64,000 bases of DNA from Circinella minor. Taxonomy: Eukaryota; Mucoromycota; Mucoromycetes; Mucorales; Lichtheimiaceae. The DNA lies in the NCBI GenBank assembly GCA_016758965.1, contig JAEPRB010000028.1, forward strand, positions 1 through 64,000. The letters run 5' to 3'. Positions 24,801 through 37,571 of the stretch are shown in pieces; position 1 is the first letter of the stretch; each line of letters starts with the position of its first letter. Below the pieces are notes generated by a model that was given only the letters and a program-made list of their open reading frames with translations, did no database searches and was not told where the DNA came from. Position numbers and translations under genes: made by a program.

Positions 24801-25639
24801 AAAATTTGTTTCGAGAAGCATTCAAACATATTGGTGCACTGTTTGACAACAACAATTTCAATAACCAAGGTCAGCTTCAAGATGATTGGCGAGATACGAC
24901 TTTCACTCGCTTGCTTTTATTTTTTCAATTTATTACCGAAGTCTTAAGTAACTGGGTAATACGTTTACCAAGTGGTCAACAACGACCCATGATTGAATTT
25001 TTAAATACGCAATGTAAATTGTTATATTCACGAGCTTGGTGTTTGGCTGGTTTAGATGATGATCATTATTGGAGAAAGTCAAGACCTTTATTCTCCTCTT
25101 CGGGTGGAGGTAATAATGTGATATTACTGACCTATAATTGGAAAGCATTGTTAGCATTATTGATTTATGCACTTGATTGGACATCCCAAGTACGAGCTTA
25201 TACTCTTTCGACAACGGAAGAGGGATGTTATCAAGAGGATTGTAAACAACGACTTTTATGGTTATTGTATTGGATTGGACCTACATTAACACATTTAAGG
25301 CAAGATGGCGGACAAGAAACACTGTATGCTAAAGAACCTCTTGTTGTTGAAGGTTGGGTTTGTCTATTCCATTTATATGAACTTGAAGATGTCCATCGAT
25401 ATGAATGCTGGATGAAAGTAATGGAGCTTTTGGATCAACATGTAAAACAGGATAAATTGACTATAAAACAAGAAATGGAACGTAAATGGCATTGGTTATT
25501 AGTATTGAATGCATTACGCTATGTGGATAAAAAAGGGATATATACCAAACCACGAGAAGGAATCATTACAACAGTGGAAACAATGTGTGGTCGTGAATTG
25601 GCTAATGGATTAATAGCAGTTATTACGGAAAATAGTTAA
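21836..25639 (+). CDS. large Mus7/MMS22-like DNA-repair scaffold (tentative)
   Basis: Three exons (21836-21971, 22065-23970, 24055-25639) give 1208 residues. The first about 650 residues are charged and low complexity with a conserved-looking N-terminal motif SLRPRNVNQMQPFTYDKK (near residue 135) of the kind seen in fungal Mus7/MMS22-family proteins. The last about 380 residues are predicted helical and folded, starting at FGRLLYKHPHLRTDWG and containing GTYYLQHNYLHRLLI and FREAFKHIGALF. In other fungi Mus7/Mms22 works with the Rtt101/Rtt107-type ubiquitin ligase at damaged replication forks. The assignment rests on layout and motif memory. The protein is shorter than the yeast members, so a different nuclear scaffold is possible. 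The E2F/MBF-like promoter site fits a replication role. Confidence 0.5.
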
Positions 25640-26425
25640 ATAGATATTTGTATACCCCCTCCCTACTTTTTCAAACTATCAATGTTCCGTCTTGCTTTGT
25701 ACTTTACTTTTAATAAGAATAATAATAATTTGTGTTATATTTTGTATTTTTAACATATTTTTGTCAGTGGAAAACTAATAGTAATAATAGGATATACTTT
25801 TAACACACACTGGAATAAAGGCTTCTTATTGGCTTTTCAAACATTTAAAAACCAGGGATCAACATTTAAATACACGTGTTACTAAAACAAGTATAAATGT
25901 TGTATCTAAGATGAAATGTTTATCAAAAATGCGAAGCCACGATAGATCAAAACCCACGGACGGTGCCCTGCACCTCCCAGCTGGCTTTTTTTTTTCGTCT
26001 GTTTTTATTTGCTGTAGATTACTGAGTTAATCGGGAAGAAGCGAATGTAGTACGCAAACATAAATATTTCTAGATACTAAAATAATATTTATATGCCAAG
26101 TAAAAATGGGTCAACTGAATAAAGTTCCGTATCATCAACACTCATATTACGTTTTTTACATTTGACTTTATTTTATGATACCCTTATAATTGTTGTGTCA
26201 CGAGATTTTTTTTTTTTTATTCATAAAAAGATGGGTGGGAATTAATTAAGTTTTATGGTAACAACTTAACACCCAAAAAATAAAAAAAAAATAAAAAATC
26301 TCCACCAATCAAAAACTTCACGCGAGTACCTCATCGGTTAGAAGAGGGATCGCTATATTTTATTTTATTTTGTGCTTCTCTTCATAAGTGTTATTTTATT
26401 TTTGTAATTTAGTGTTATCATTTCA
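25640..26425. other. gene-free interval
   Basis: The 3' flank of the Mus7-like gene and the promoter of the ARID gene. A GC-richer patch occurs at about 25930-25985, and a CCAAT box near 26304-26308 lies about 120 bp from the ARID start. No gene is seen. Confidence 0.7.
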
Positions 26426-29400
26426 ATGTCCAAAGCCATTGACACTATTGAACGGACACCTGAATATACTCAATTCATTGATGATTTAAATGAATTTCAT
26501 GCTCGTAAAGGGTAAATTGAGCTATTTCTTTTTTCTTAATGGGCGATCTGGTTTTACTTAACAGCAGTATTTGTTTTACTTTTTGTTATTATTGTTATAG
26601 TACTACACTTCAAGCTGAGCCTATCTTAGGTGGTCAAAAACTTGATTTATTTCGAATTTATAAAGCTGTCATGGATGCAGGTGGTTTCGATCAGGTATAT
26701 ATATTTATATATACTTTCGCTTTATAAAAAAAGTTCATTTCCAACATCGCAATCCCCCACTCCATTAGTTTTGACGATATACATGGAAAAACTAAAACAT
26801 ATATACACGTGTTTATCTTTCTTTCACCAAGGTAACCAAAAAGCGAAGTTGGAAACATATTGGAGACGCTTTTGATTTCCCCAAAACATGTACCAATAGC
26901 GCATATATTTTAAAAGGTGTTTATATTCGAAACTTGGTATGTTGCTTTTTATAGTTCTATATGAACAATTTCATTATTTGTAATAAATAATACTAATGTT
27001 CTTTGTATAGTTGGGGTGGGAAGAAGAAACTGTCTGGGGCAAAGCATGGAATCCACCTGATGAACTTCGTGGACCGGTAATGTTTCTTTACCTTTTTGTG
27101 TAATCATTATGGATGACGATGATGATGATGATAATGGTGTTGATGCGAGTATATTGTTTTAAAATATTCATTAATTTAATAACTGTTTAAATTATATAGA
27201 ATGCTCACCGTGCTTCTACATTAGCAGGGAAATCATTCAAGAATAAAGGTAGTATGGTGGGAAATGACGTGATTCTATAAGAATTATGTATGTGATAAGG
27301 AAATAAAATTAATATTTCTTCTTTTCAACTTTATTTACAGGACCATCATTCAATAATAGTAGCAACAGTTATAGTAACAAATCACCACGATCAACACCAA
27401 CGCCCAATTATACACCTATTCAACCAGACACTACACATGCACGATTTGATATGTTGGATTTAGGTTTATCACTACCAGATTCATCTTCTATTTTCCATTT
27501 CGATCAGCTGGCTATTCGAAATGAACTTGATCAATGTACTATATCCGAGTTCCACCATCAAAGTCACCCGCATGAACATGTCCACATGATGAAAGAACAA
27601 CGTACAGATTGTATACGAGGTAACAGCAATTTTTTAAGGATTAATTATTCAATTATTATTATAAATCGGGGAAATAATATAAGATCTAATCTATATACTT
27701 TGTTCCGGCCCCCTTCACACCCTTTCCCATAAATATGTATGTATTTATCGAAAAAAAATATAGCTAATAACTTTGATGAACAAGTCAAACAACGAATCCT
27801 ATATTCTTTACAATCATCAAATGAATGGGACGTGGAATGGGCCCTTAATTATGTTGTAACCATCTCATTTGAACGGCCGGAAGAATTACGCCTTGACAAG
27901 ACTCCGCTCCTACTTGATCTATTATTAAAATGGTCCAATCCTTTCCTCAACGAAAACACTAGTAACAACAGCAATAATAATAATACCACAACAATCAAAA
28001 ACAATCCAAATCCCATTCTTAAAATATTACACATTTTACGAAACTTTTCATTTCTTGAAGTTAATGCACGTATCTTGGCTTCCGATATCCGTCTCAAATC
28101 CATGATTGAAAAAAGTTTAGCTCTATCCACCTCCAAAAATTTAGATTTAGGTCGTCATTGTATTGATGTTCTTGAAAATATGGCACCCTATATTCAATTA
28201 AATGGACCCTTTGATGATTGTATTGCTTGTCTCAACAACTTATTGTATATACAAGAACGTTATCTTTTGATTGGTACATTACGAATATTAACCACATTGG
28301 CAATGACAGATAGCAACCAAGTGTGTTTAATATCCGTTTCTATGGCAACAGCAATACGCATTGCTCAATTATTGGTGATAAATAATGATGAAGAATTGGT
28401 GGGGACAGTTTTGGAATATTTGTACCAATATACCCGTATATCCGCTGACTTTAGACGCCAATTGTTAATGGCTCATTCTGGTGCGGATATTGGCGTGCTT
28501 GTATCACTCTTATCTACCAAAAGTAAATATTTTAGGACTAAATTATGTGATGAAGGAAATACAAGTAATATGTCCTCTCCAGCAAGCTCAACTGATATGG
28601 ATCATCAGCATGAGCCACATGGAAGTGTTCCATGTGTACCTAATTTGACTGCTTATCAACAATTGGATGAACCCTACCGGTGCCTTGGGTGGTAAGAACT
28701 AAGGAACTAATACTACATGTAGTTACACGATATATATTTTTATTGTTTTCCAAATTCTGGACTCCTAACAATTACATTTCATTATTACAGGCTCAAGGAC
28801 AAGTTTGAAGTATCTAATGCTAATAGTGTATTATCTTTGGACGATATGTATATGTTATATGAAATGCGATTTGGTCAAGAAAAAGCTTTAAAAATGAAGG
28901 AATTTTATACTGTTCTCAAAATTGCTTTTCCTGGTGCACCAGATTATATGAATGGGAGTGGACCGATACTCGAAGGAACCTCTGTTCGTGGTATCCAGAT
29001 AAAAATGAGCATTCTTGAGGATGGTATGATATTATATTGTTCTTTAAAGAGAGAGAGAGAAAAATTATTATGAACCATGACTAATAACTAATTTCCTTTA
29101 GGTGCAGAGATGTTATGTCAATGGACAAACTGTTCTCAGACGTTTGGTGATGAACTACTATTACAACGACATGTTATACGTGATCATGTTGGGATGCATC
29201 AACATGACATGACAGAATTAGGAGACGAAACACCAGCAGCAGCATCAGAAACAGGAGGAACAGGAACAGGAGGAGTTACAGAGATGCTCGAGTGTATGTG
29301 GACTGATTGTGCTGATTCAATGCAAGAATTCAAAGACAGAGGTGAAATCACAACACATTTGCGAAGTCATTTTGATGAAGAACAACAGCAGCAATATCAA

Positions 29401-29670
29401 CAACTCCATAACAACAATAATAGCACCCATCAATATCAACATAATTCATATATGATGAATATGAGTAACGGTAATGGGCATAATAATATGATAATCGACT
29501 ATAGTGATATTAAAGGGATTGCCCTGGTGGCAGCAAATTTATTACGACAGTTATCTAAAGATCCTGAAAGTCATGATTATTTCAAGCCTTACGAACAAGA
29601 ACTTTTGGCTCTGGCTAGGAGAAGACCTAGATTGGGTCCACATATTAAATATATATTTTCCAAATTTTAA
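26426..29670 (+). CDS. ARID/RFX-like/C2H2 subunit of a RSC/PBAF chromatin remodeler (RSC9/ARID2-like)
   Basis: A nuclear subunit of SWI/SNF-type remodelers. Nine exons (26426-26511, 26601-26694, 26832-26936, 27011-27076, 27200-27248, 27341-27619, 27764-28691, 28791-29023, 29102-29670) give 802 residues. Domains in order: an ARID DNA-binding domain at about residues 10-105 (YTQFIDDLNEFHARKG, LDLFRIYKAVMDAGGFDQV, WKHIGDAF), an Asn/Ser-rich linker, a helical ARM-like region (about 225-510), an RFX-type winged helix at about 536-612 (WLKDKFEV, YTVLKIAFPGA, GIQIK), and two C2H2 fingers at C619/C624/H637/H642 and C678/C683/H699/H703. This full set is the animal ARID2 (BAF200) layout; budding yeast Rsc9 is shorter. 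The family call is strong; the precise complex is inferred. Confidence 0.88.
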
Positions 29671-30565
29671 TCATTTTGTGTTATTCTTTTCTCCATTATT
29701 ATCGTTACTCATTATCATTTTTCTTTATTTATATATATCATCATCATTTTTTTTAACTTGGCAAATACAAATTTATGCATATTATTTATATAGAAAATAT
29801 AAATATTTAAATTCTATATACTACATTTTTTGTTCCTTCTCCTTTCTTCTCTCCTTCCCGTCGTGTTATATAATTTTTACTCTTCTTCGTTTTTATAATA
29901 TAAATGATATATAAATGACTTGGTGTTATATGGTTGTGTGTATGTATAGCAACTTTGTTGTCCCCCCCCCTATTTCTCGTCCTAACTTATTACGTTAAAT
30001 ATATAATTTTTCATATGCTTTTTTATTTGTTGTTTGTTTTTATTGATACACAGTATTACATTTATGTGTTTAAGATCCTTGCGTCACTTGGTTTACATAT
30101 ACTGCAATGTTTTGCATTTAAAAATATATAATTTGGGGGAGCCTGATACAATCGGCCAATGAAATCTGGAAATCCTTATAATCTTTGTAATTTATACTTG
30201 AAAGTAATGAAAATAAGTTTGTATATGCTGTAATATTTATTGTTAAATTCAATTGTATTCTCTTCATATCAATACTCTTGCTAAAACGCTAATAAAAATG
30301 ATATATATACCCTTTAGAATTTTTAGTGATTATTTTTTTAGCGGGTTCAATGCGCGTGAACAAGATAATTTTTCAAAGTAGGGTCTTGTGTACCTCTCTG
30401 TTTATCTGCGACCTGCACTTTATACTTTTTTTTTCTTATAAAGTCCATTTACGTATACAATGCGTATTAGTACGTGAGCATGCAACAAAATACACATATA
30501 TTACATACAAACAAGCAACATTTGTATTACTTATGAGAACATGTACCATTTCTTCATATCCTCTC
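29671..30565. other. gene-free interval
   Basis: The 3' flank of the ARID gene; T-rich, with C-tract near 29954-29962. The frames here are Phe/Tyr/Ile-rich and unsupported. Confidence 0.7.
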
Positions 30566-30905
30566 ATGAACGACGGTCGGTGTGTTTTAGTAGCTGTCAA
30601 CCGGCAGCGGACTGATAACCCGCTTCTAGTAGAACTAAAAACTGCATTTGAAAACATAGCAAACTTACCGTACGAGATGCAACCATTAGACATTATTCCG
30701 AATTGTCTCCCTCGTTTCTAAGCTAGCTTATCACTCGACAGAAAGCAAAGAATCGGGCTTGACCTCATACATGTACGTACTCCGTGAAATAGATCGGCTG
30801 AGTCATCCTGACGAAGATTTTGATGACAACGAACCAGACCCAGAAGGTGCTCTAAAGTACCTACATCCCGCATACATTCACAAAAAAGCATATCGAGTGT
30901 TCTAT
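30566..30905 (+). pseudogene. possible ERCC1/RAD10-like gene relic
   Basis: Two adjacent coding-like segments in different frames. The first (30566-30721) contains CVLVAVNRQRTDNPLL and then LPYEMQPLDIIPNCL. The second (open from 30690 to 30956) contains EGALKYLHPAYIHKK. In ERCC1/Rad10 proteins the central domain has RQR-x-NP-L-L, then WE...D.IP, then a LSL-(K/R)-Y-H-x-LHP-x-YIH motif in that order, so both pieces match it colinearly. The segments are GC-richer than their surroundings. A frame change near 30715, the lack of start and end exons and no recognisable downstream HhH part suggest a decayed copy. The similarity is from memory and could be coincidental. Confidence 0.35.
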
Positions 30906-33478
30906 TTTTCTTTGTATTTTATCTTTGGTCCCCTCCTTTATTCCTCTCTTCACTAATTTAACATTCCCCCCTACTAGGGGTTTTTTGATTAATTCTTTCT
31001 CCTCTCAATTTCTATATTTATATATTATTTTTCTTTTTACAATATACTATAAGCAAGATACCATATGCTCAGAAGCGCTTGTTAATTCAACTTTCTATCT
31101 AATAAATACAAAGAAAGAATCGATTCATAAGAACATGTAAGTAATTGAAGGGAAGTTACGATTAGTATAGAATCTGTCGTATTAGTTCCTAGTATTCTAC
31201 CTAAAATTACTTCACTTTTAAAAAAAGCACAGCATAATCCCAATTCTTCTTCTGCACAACACATGTTGTTGCTATAACAATACTGAGCTTTTTTTTTATA
31301 ACAAATGCAAAGACATAAAATAATGAAAAAATGGGAATGTTTCTAATGACTAATAATTCAATTAAGAAACAGTTTTTGCATGGATTACGGAGACTAAAAA
31401 ACAGCTGTTAGCTAGCTAGTGTTATATTTATCAAAACCAGATAAATCTAAATCTATAAGTGGTAACAGACAATACTGTTGTATATTCTACTGAAGACACT
31501 TGTACTACTAGATACCATCACTGCCATTGCCGATATAGAGAGGCATTTGATGTTGTTGTTAAGTTGAAGAAGAACATTCTTCTGTCTCTTCTTATTATCA
31601 GCACACTACATTACTTATACACAAGTTGTATTACTATATAAATTGATTACTTGAATATTCTTATTCTTTTGGATTGAAAGGATACGTTTCTAATAAATCT
31701 AATACTTTAGCAAAAGGTTACAGAGTTTGGACCAAGTACGATAGTTTTATATATATTTTTTATTACGTGACAACAAAAAAAGAGAAAAATCAATGTGTCT
31801 TATTTATTTTTTCAACAATAAACGTTAACAATGTATAAAAAAATTATTTAAATAACCTGCCACTGATTTGATTGATATTAGGTATTAGGTATTATTATTA
31901 TTATAAATTAATAATAAAAATAACGAAAACCGTAAAGGATCAGCACCAAGTCTTTAACTTGAATCAACAAAAGATACTTACATCAGTGGAGAGGCTCGTT
32001 TTACAAATAAATACTTACATAAAGGTGCTATGATCCTTCATGTAAATAATGCCTGTGCAGCACAATTACATCAATATCAATTAGAAGAAAAGAAATCAAT
32101 CCGTTAACAAGATAGAAAACAATAAGTTATATATATATATATTTATTTCTTTCTCCATTCATCAACATGTCATTTATGTAACTAGATTCATTCTTCTTGT
32201 GTTTCACCAAAAAGCCAACTTCTATAATTAACATATTTTACCATCCATTACCAAATAGGCAGAGAGTCACTCCTTGTATTTTTTTGCTAAAAAAAAATTC
32301 GCTGTCTTTTATATGTATGAAGACTTCTGTCCCTCGGAATGTTTTTTAATAAGCTGAAAATATTCAGACTTCTTTTTAAAAAAGTGCTAACTTTGGGATT
32401 ATTTGTTAAAGACATTCATAAATGGATATGTGAGTTTATAATAATCCTATGGGGGTAACAGAAAGAAGAATTAATGATATATATGTTCATAAGATAGTGG
32501 AGAGCAGTGATATGGTGTAAAAATAAATGTAGTAATAAAAAATATAGAGTTTTTTTTTTGAGAATGAGTTCCTTGAGTATTATGCTGAAATGAATGAAAA
32601 ATTACATTACTCTTCACAAGAATTCATTGGCCGAACCAAAAAGTGTATTAGGTACCCCCCCCCAATTTTTTATAATTTTAAACATTTCACTTGACTTTCA
32701 AGGAGATGTTAATCAAATATTTCCATTGTGTATTTCATTTGACTTTACTAAAACATTATTTTTCTTTTCCTTCTTCGTAGATCTTTAATATTATTAACAA
32801 TATTGATTAAAAAAAAAACGCCGATTTCTTTTATTTTATATATAATTATTAAGTCGATCTTTTGCGGAGCACTAAGTAACAAAAAAAAAAAAGAAGAACT
32901 GGGTCCACACCTTTTCTTTTTTGTAACACTTACCGAAACGAGTGCAACCGAACCGACTCAAGATCGGGTGTTTAGATATAACTCGAGGGTGCTACAGAAA
33001 AAAAAAAAAAGAGAGAAATCATAAGCATCCATAATTATATTCTTTCTTGATTATATATTATAATAATTATTTCTTATTAACGCCACTTTTTATCTTTTTT
33101 TTTTTTTTGTCTTTTTTTTTTCTCTTCCATTTCTGCTTAAATAACATTATACATAATACAAAGCAACTAAAAAAAAAAAAGAAAAAAGAAAAAAAAGGAC
33201 CTAATACCGAGAAATACTAATAAAAAAACAATAATAAAAAAAAGTAAGCGCATTTAGATTATTTATTTATTATTTACTTTTTATGTACTTAGTCTATTAT
33301 TATTATTTATTACCTTTTCTTTTATTATTATTGTACAATAAATAATAATAATAACAGCTTTCTTTTCTTATTTTTATTTACCCTAATAATAACTTTTTCT
33401 TCAAAAAAAAAGTTTTTAAACTATATACCCCCAAATCAGCAACCCTCAACAACCTACAACAATAACAATAACAGCTCC
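30906..33478. other. gene-poor region with short coding-like fragments
   Basis: No intact gene. Two short stretches look once-coding: 31674-31754 (codons reading LKGYVSNKSNTLAKGYRVW and on) and 31961-32107 (about 48 codons ending SIR-stop, including YISGEARFTNKYLHKG). I recognise neither. The rest is AT-rich with homopolymers, and 33060-33478 is a pyrimidine-rich leader of the SH3 gene. Confidence 0.45.
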
Positions 33479-36400
33479 ATGTCTAGGCATCTCGTCGTTA
33501 ATACTCAAGTTGATCGACCAATACCTCGTTCAACATCTCAATGGCAACCATCTCCAGAAACAAGTACTGGTATTCAAGAAGAAGATGCTATTTCATTAAA
33601 GCAAAGGAATCGTAACAATACACTTTATGAAGAAGACGAAGAAGACGAAGAAGACGACGATGAGGACCTTGACGATCTTGACGAAATGGATGAGGACGAA
33701 GATGAATTAGATGAAGACGATGATTCGACATACACTTCTTCTCCTAGTATACCAGACGAAAATATTAACTTTGACCTTGTCTACGCGTTACATACATTTG
33801 TTGCTACAGTAGAAGGTCAAGCTTCGGTTGTCAAAGGTGATGCTTTAACTCTTTTGGATGATTCAAATTCATACTGGTGGTTGGTTAGTGTGCTTAAAAC
33901 ATCCGAAGTGGGTTATATCCCTGCTGAAAACATTGAAGTAAGTAACTATTGTTATTCTTTGAGCTAAGCCCTCCTACCCACTCACCCACATACATACACA
34001 TAAATGTAGTTTGTTTTTCTGTTTATATTTATTATTGCATATATGTTATTAATTATTTATATTATTATCGTTATTTATCGTTCCAGACTCCATTTGAACG
34101 CTTAGCTCGCTTAAATAAACATCGTAATGTAGAGGTTAGTACATCACTTGGTTTTTTAGTGAATAATAATAATAATGATAACTTAAAGTCTCCTTTTTTT
34201 TCTGTCTCTATTTTTTTTTCATTATTAGATGACTTCAATGGATCAAGCAGTCCATTATATTTCAGATGAAAATAAAAAGAAAAAAGGTGGTCGGCAACGT
34301 CGAGTAACATTGAATAAAGACCTGAGCGTTCAGGCACAAATTATTTTAACAGGAGATGATGAAGATCATGAAGTGGGTGAAGCATATGAAGAATGGGAAG
34401 AAGATATGAATGATGATGCATCTGTTTTGACTGAAGAGGATAATCAAGAGGATGAAGAAGAAGATCATGTTTTGAACAGCATTGGTAATAATATGAATGT
34501 CGGAGTGCCTCAACAGCTGCAGGATCAGAATAATAATAATGCAACAACTAAAACAACAAATGCAGCACCTCAACCTATTTTACGTACCACCAATAACAAT
34601 AATGACAACAATAACCACAGTGCCGTATCATCAACATCTACATCATCCACATCATCATCTACTTTACGCAACGTAAATAACGAAGATAATAAACGTCAAC
34701 AACAAACAGCAAACAATAATAATAATAATAGTAATAATAATACATTTTGGCGACTTTTCTCACGTAATAAAAAGGATAATCCAAAAGCAAACTCAGTTAT
34801 CCCCGCACGTGTATCTATTTCGGAAGATGCCGACAGTAATTCCATTTCATCTCTTGCTTCATCTATCATTTCTGAAGATAAAACAGTTTCTAGAAATAGT
34901 CAACATCCAAATATTACTAGGAGTAATCATACAAGCAACAAAGAAAATAATAATAATGGCAAGTTATCCGTATTAAGAGTATTTGCCGGCAACGTGAATG
35001 TAGGTGCCATGTATCATTCCATGCTTGTCGATGAAAATACAAGTGCAGAACAGCTATTGATTCAAACGATGGAAAGATTCCATATCGCGCAAATTGAAGA
35101 CAAGACTGCTGGCCGGTCCTCACGTGCAATTACACCTACCAATGGAAGCGGTATTGAATATTATTTAACAGTAAAAGCGCACAATGGAGGTAAGTTTTTG
35201 TTGGTTATATATTAGCTACATTTTGTTTATTAATACTAATAATGATAATGATATTAATATTCATGCTAACAAAATGTCAATACGTTTATATATGCATATA
35301 TAGATGAAATTACTTTGGCACCTCAAGACAAGCCATTGGCTATATTTCAAACATTAACTGCTCATCTTACAACTCCTATGCCATCATTAGCTCACGTGAA
35401 ACAATTCAGTCAATCAGCATCCACAATCAATAAACCTAAAGCAACACCACAACGAAAGGGACGATATAGTGAAGATTCTACAATCCGTTTTTATCTTCAT
35501 AAACGTATTCGACGAGTCAATGAACGTGAAGGCCAAGTATATATCAAAGTATCTCATTATACAGATACCAAAAAGAAATCTTCTACCAATGGAAACGACA
35601 ATGTATTATTTTCTGCTAGGAATTTGCGCAGAAAAAAATCAAGCTCAGGAACAGACGCATCTCGTGAACGGATTGATAAATTAATTGCAATATCGGCTAG
35701 TATTTCTATTGCAGATCTTACTGAAATTGCTTTAGATAAATTTCATATTGTTCCACATGGTGATAATGACCATTATCGTTTAACCGTTTCATCCCAACAA
35801 AAAGCAGGTAATTATATATATAAGTAATTTTACGTTTTTTTTTATTTGACTTATTAATAATGATATAAATATAGATAAACTATTGAATCCATCCAGTAAA
35901 TTAATTGAAGTTTTACATGATGATGATTCCACTCGAGATGCTGGTGAAAAATTATTCACTTTACGAAAAATGTCAAGTCATCATCATCATCAATCACGAT
36001 CAGCATCTCGTGAAGGTCAACAACGATCCATAAGTAAAGTGTCACCTGAAAAAACACGTCAACAACAACACCAACGATCACAAAGTTATCAGCGATCACC
36101 ATTATCTATTACAATTCGTAATGAAAAAACAGAAGATGCTTTGCGACGACTGGATAATGCTTTAACAACATTGAGTAACAATAATACAAAACGTAAAACG
36201 ACGTCTGATAATACAAATCCAGCCATGGCCGTTATACGTAATGTAGATAGTGGTGTTGATATTATTTTGACTCATGGATTATTGAGTAGTAAAATATTAT
36301 CCAAAAATCAAGTCCAATATACTGTATCGGCCAATATGGGAAATCAAAAATCTCAGTTGGTAGCGCAAAAAATCATGCAACAACCAGTGACAAATGCCAA

Positions 36401-36645
36401 TCGAACTATCAACAGCAGTTTAAAAAATGTCACCGAAAGTGATTTGGATATACTTGTTAAATGTGGTGTTGCTTTCTTGGAAGCACACGATCGTAAATCT
36501 GGTCGAAAACCTGTACCTTCTGCATTGGCACCTGGTAATAACGGTAATCCTGGAACTCCAAGTGCACCTGCATTGGATATTGTTGATTCATCAGCTGGTA
36601 GTCTTGATGACTTAGAAAAGGTAATTTATTCTGTCTGGTATATTA

Positions 36646-36687
<42 letters not shown>

Positions 36688-36786
36688 ATTTGTGTTTGTA
36701 AATTATTAAAAAAGGTTATTAACTAAATATTGTTGTTGTATTTTATACAGGAATTTCAACGAATTATCGCTGCTCATGCCTTCTAA
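33479..36786 (+). CDS. SH3 and double Ras-association domain protein (Bud14/Tea4-like polarity factor)
   Basis: Six exons (33479-33937, 34087-34134, 34229-35189, 35304-35807, 35875-36620, 36751-36786) give 917 residues. A very acidic Glu/Asp stretch (about residues 52-85) precedes an SH3 domain at about 98-153 (VYALHTFVA, SYWWLVSV, VGYIPAENIE), followed by TPFERLARLNKHRN, a motif that fungal Bud14/Tea4-type SH3 proteins carry right after the domain. Two Ras-association-like ubiquitin folds follow: about 414-510 (LSVLRVFAGNVN to DEITLAPQDKPL) and about 549-678 (TIRFYLHKRIRRV to LLNPSSKLIEVL). Linkers are Asn/Ser/Gln-rich. Related proteins direct actin, microtubule tips and PP1 to growth sites, so a hyphal polarity role is likely but inferred. 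The last exon encodes only 11 residues. Confidence 0.75.
36656..36690 (+). repeat. (TA)n(TG)n microsatellite inside an intron
   Basis: A TA run passing into a TG run within the last intron of the SH3/RA gene. Confidence 0.85.
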
Positions 36787-37571
36787 AATCAAAATCTCAT
36801 TATTCTATTATTCTATTATTATATCTCTATATTTCTCTTATTTATATCGTTGATATTTTTTTCTATTCCCTCTTCTTCTTTTCTTTATTATTATTATTAT
36901 TATTATTCATTCTATTCATATTAGCAACAACTTTGTCTTATTAAATCACATATATTCACACATTATTTTACGACTCTCTTTACTTCCTATTACACGACAT
37001 CTTTTCAAAACTTGTAAAAACATTATTTTCCCCATGCTTGCGATTATAGTTAGATAAGCATCATCTTTCTTTCTAGCTTTTTTTTTTCTTTCTCTCTCAC
37101 TTTGTCCAGCATATATATTATTTTCATTTAGTTAGCTTTATTTCTTTCATGATATTTATTATACAAAAACAACAGCAAACAATATTACATATATTACCAA
37201 TTATTTATGATAAAATGATAAACAAAAATCTCTCTTTTGTCTCATCGTGATATTACTCTTAAGTTAAAGTGAGAAAAAAGACTATACTATATCATGGTAA
37301 GAAAAAAAAAAGAAGGGAGGAGTTCTTATCCTAAATATTACGAGTAATACCTTTTTGCTTTAGTGCGGGGTACTCGAAAATAGACTTCAATAATCGGCAA
37401 GGACCGGATCTCGAAATATCAACGAAATATCCCGGAAGCAAACCGTCACGTAGAATCGTTCAATATTGGGGCAAATTCCCGTTATTTCCAAGCTACCCCC
37501 GAGTGAACCCAACTTTTTTTTTTTTCTTTGCACCTCTTTTTTTTCTCTTAATCAACTCTTTTTTTATCACG
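36787..37571. other. intergenic region, promoter of PDX1
   Basis: The first 500 bp are T-rich 3' flank of the SH3/RA gene. Bases 37365-37500 are GC-richer and carry CCGGATC, CCCGGAAG and an ATTGG (inverted CCAAT) near 37464-37468, about 105 bp before the PDX1 start. No gene is seen. Confidence 0.6.
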
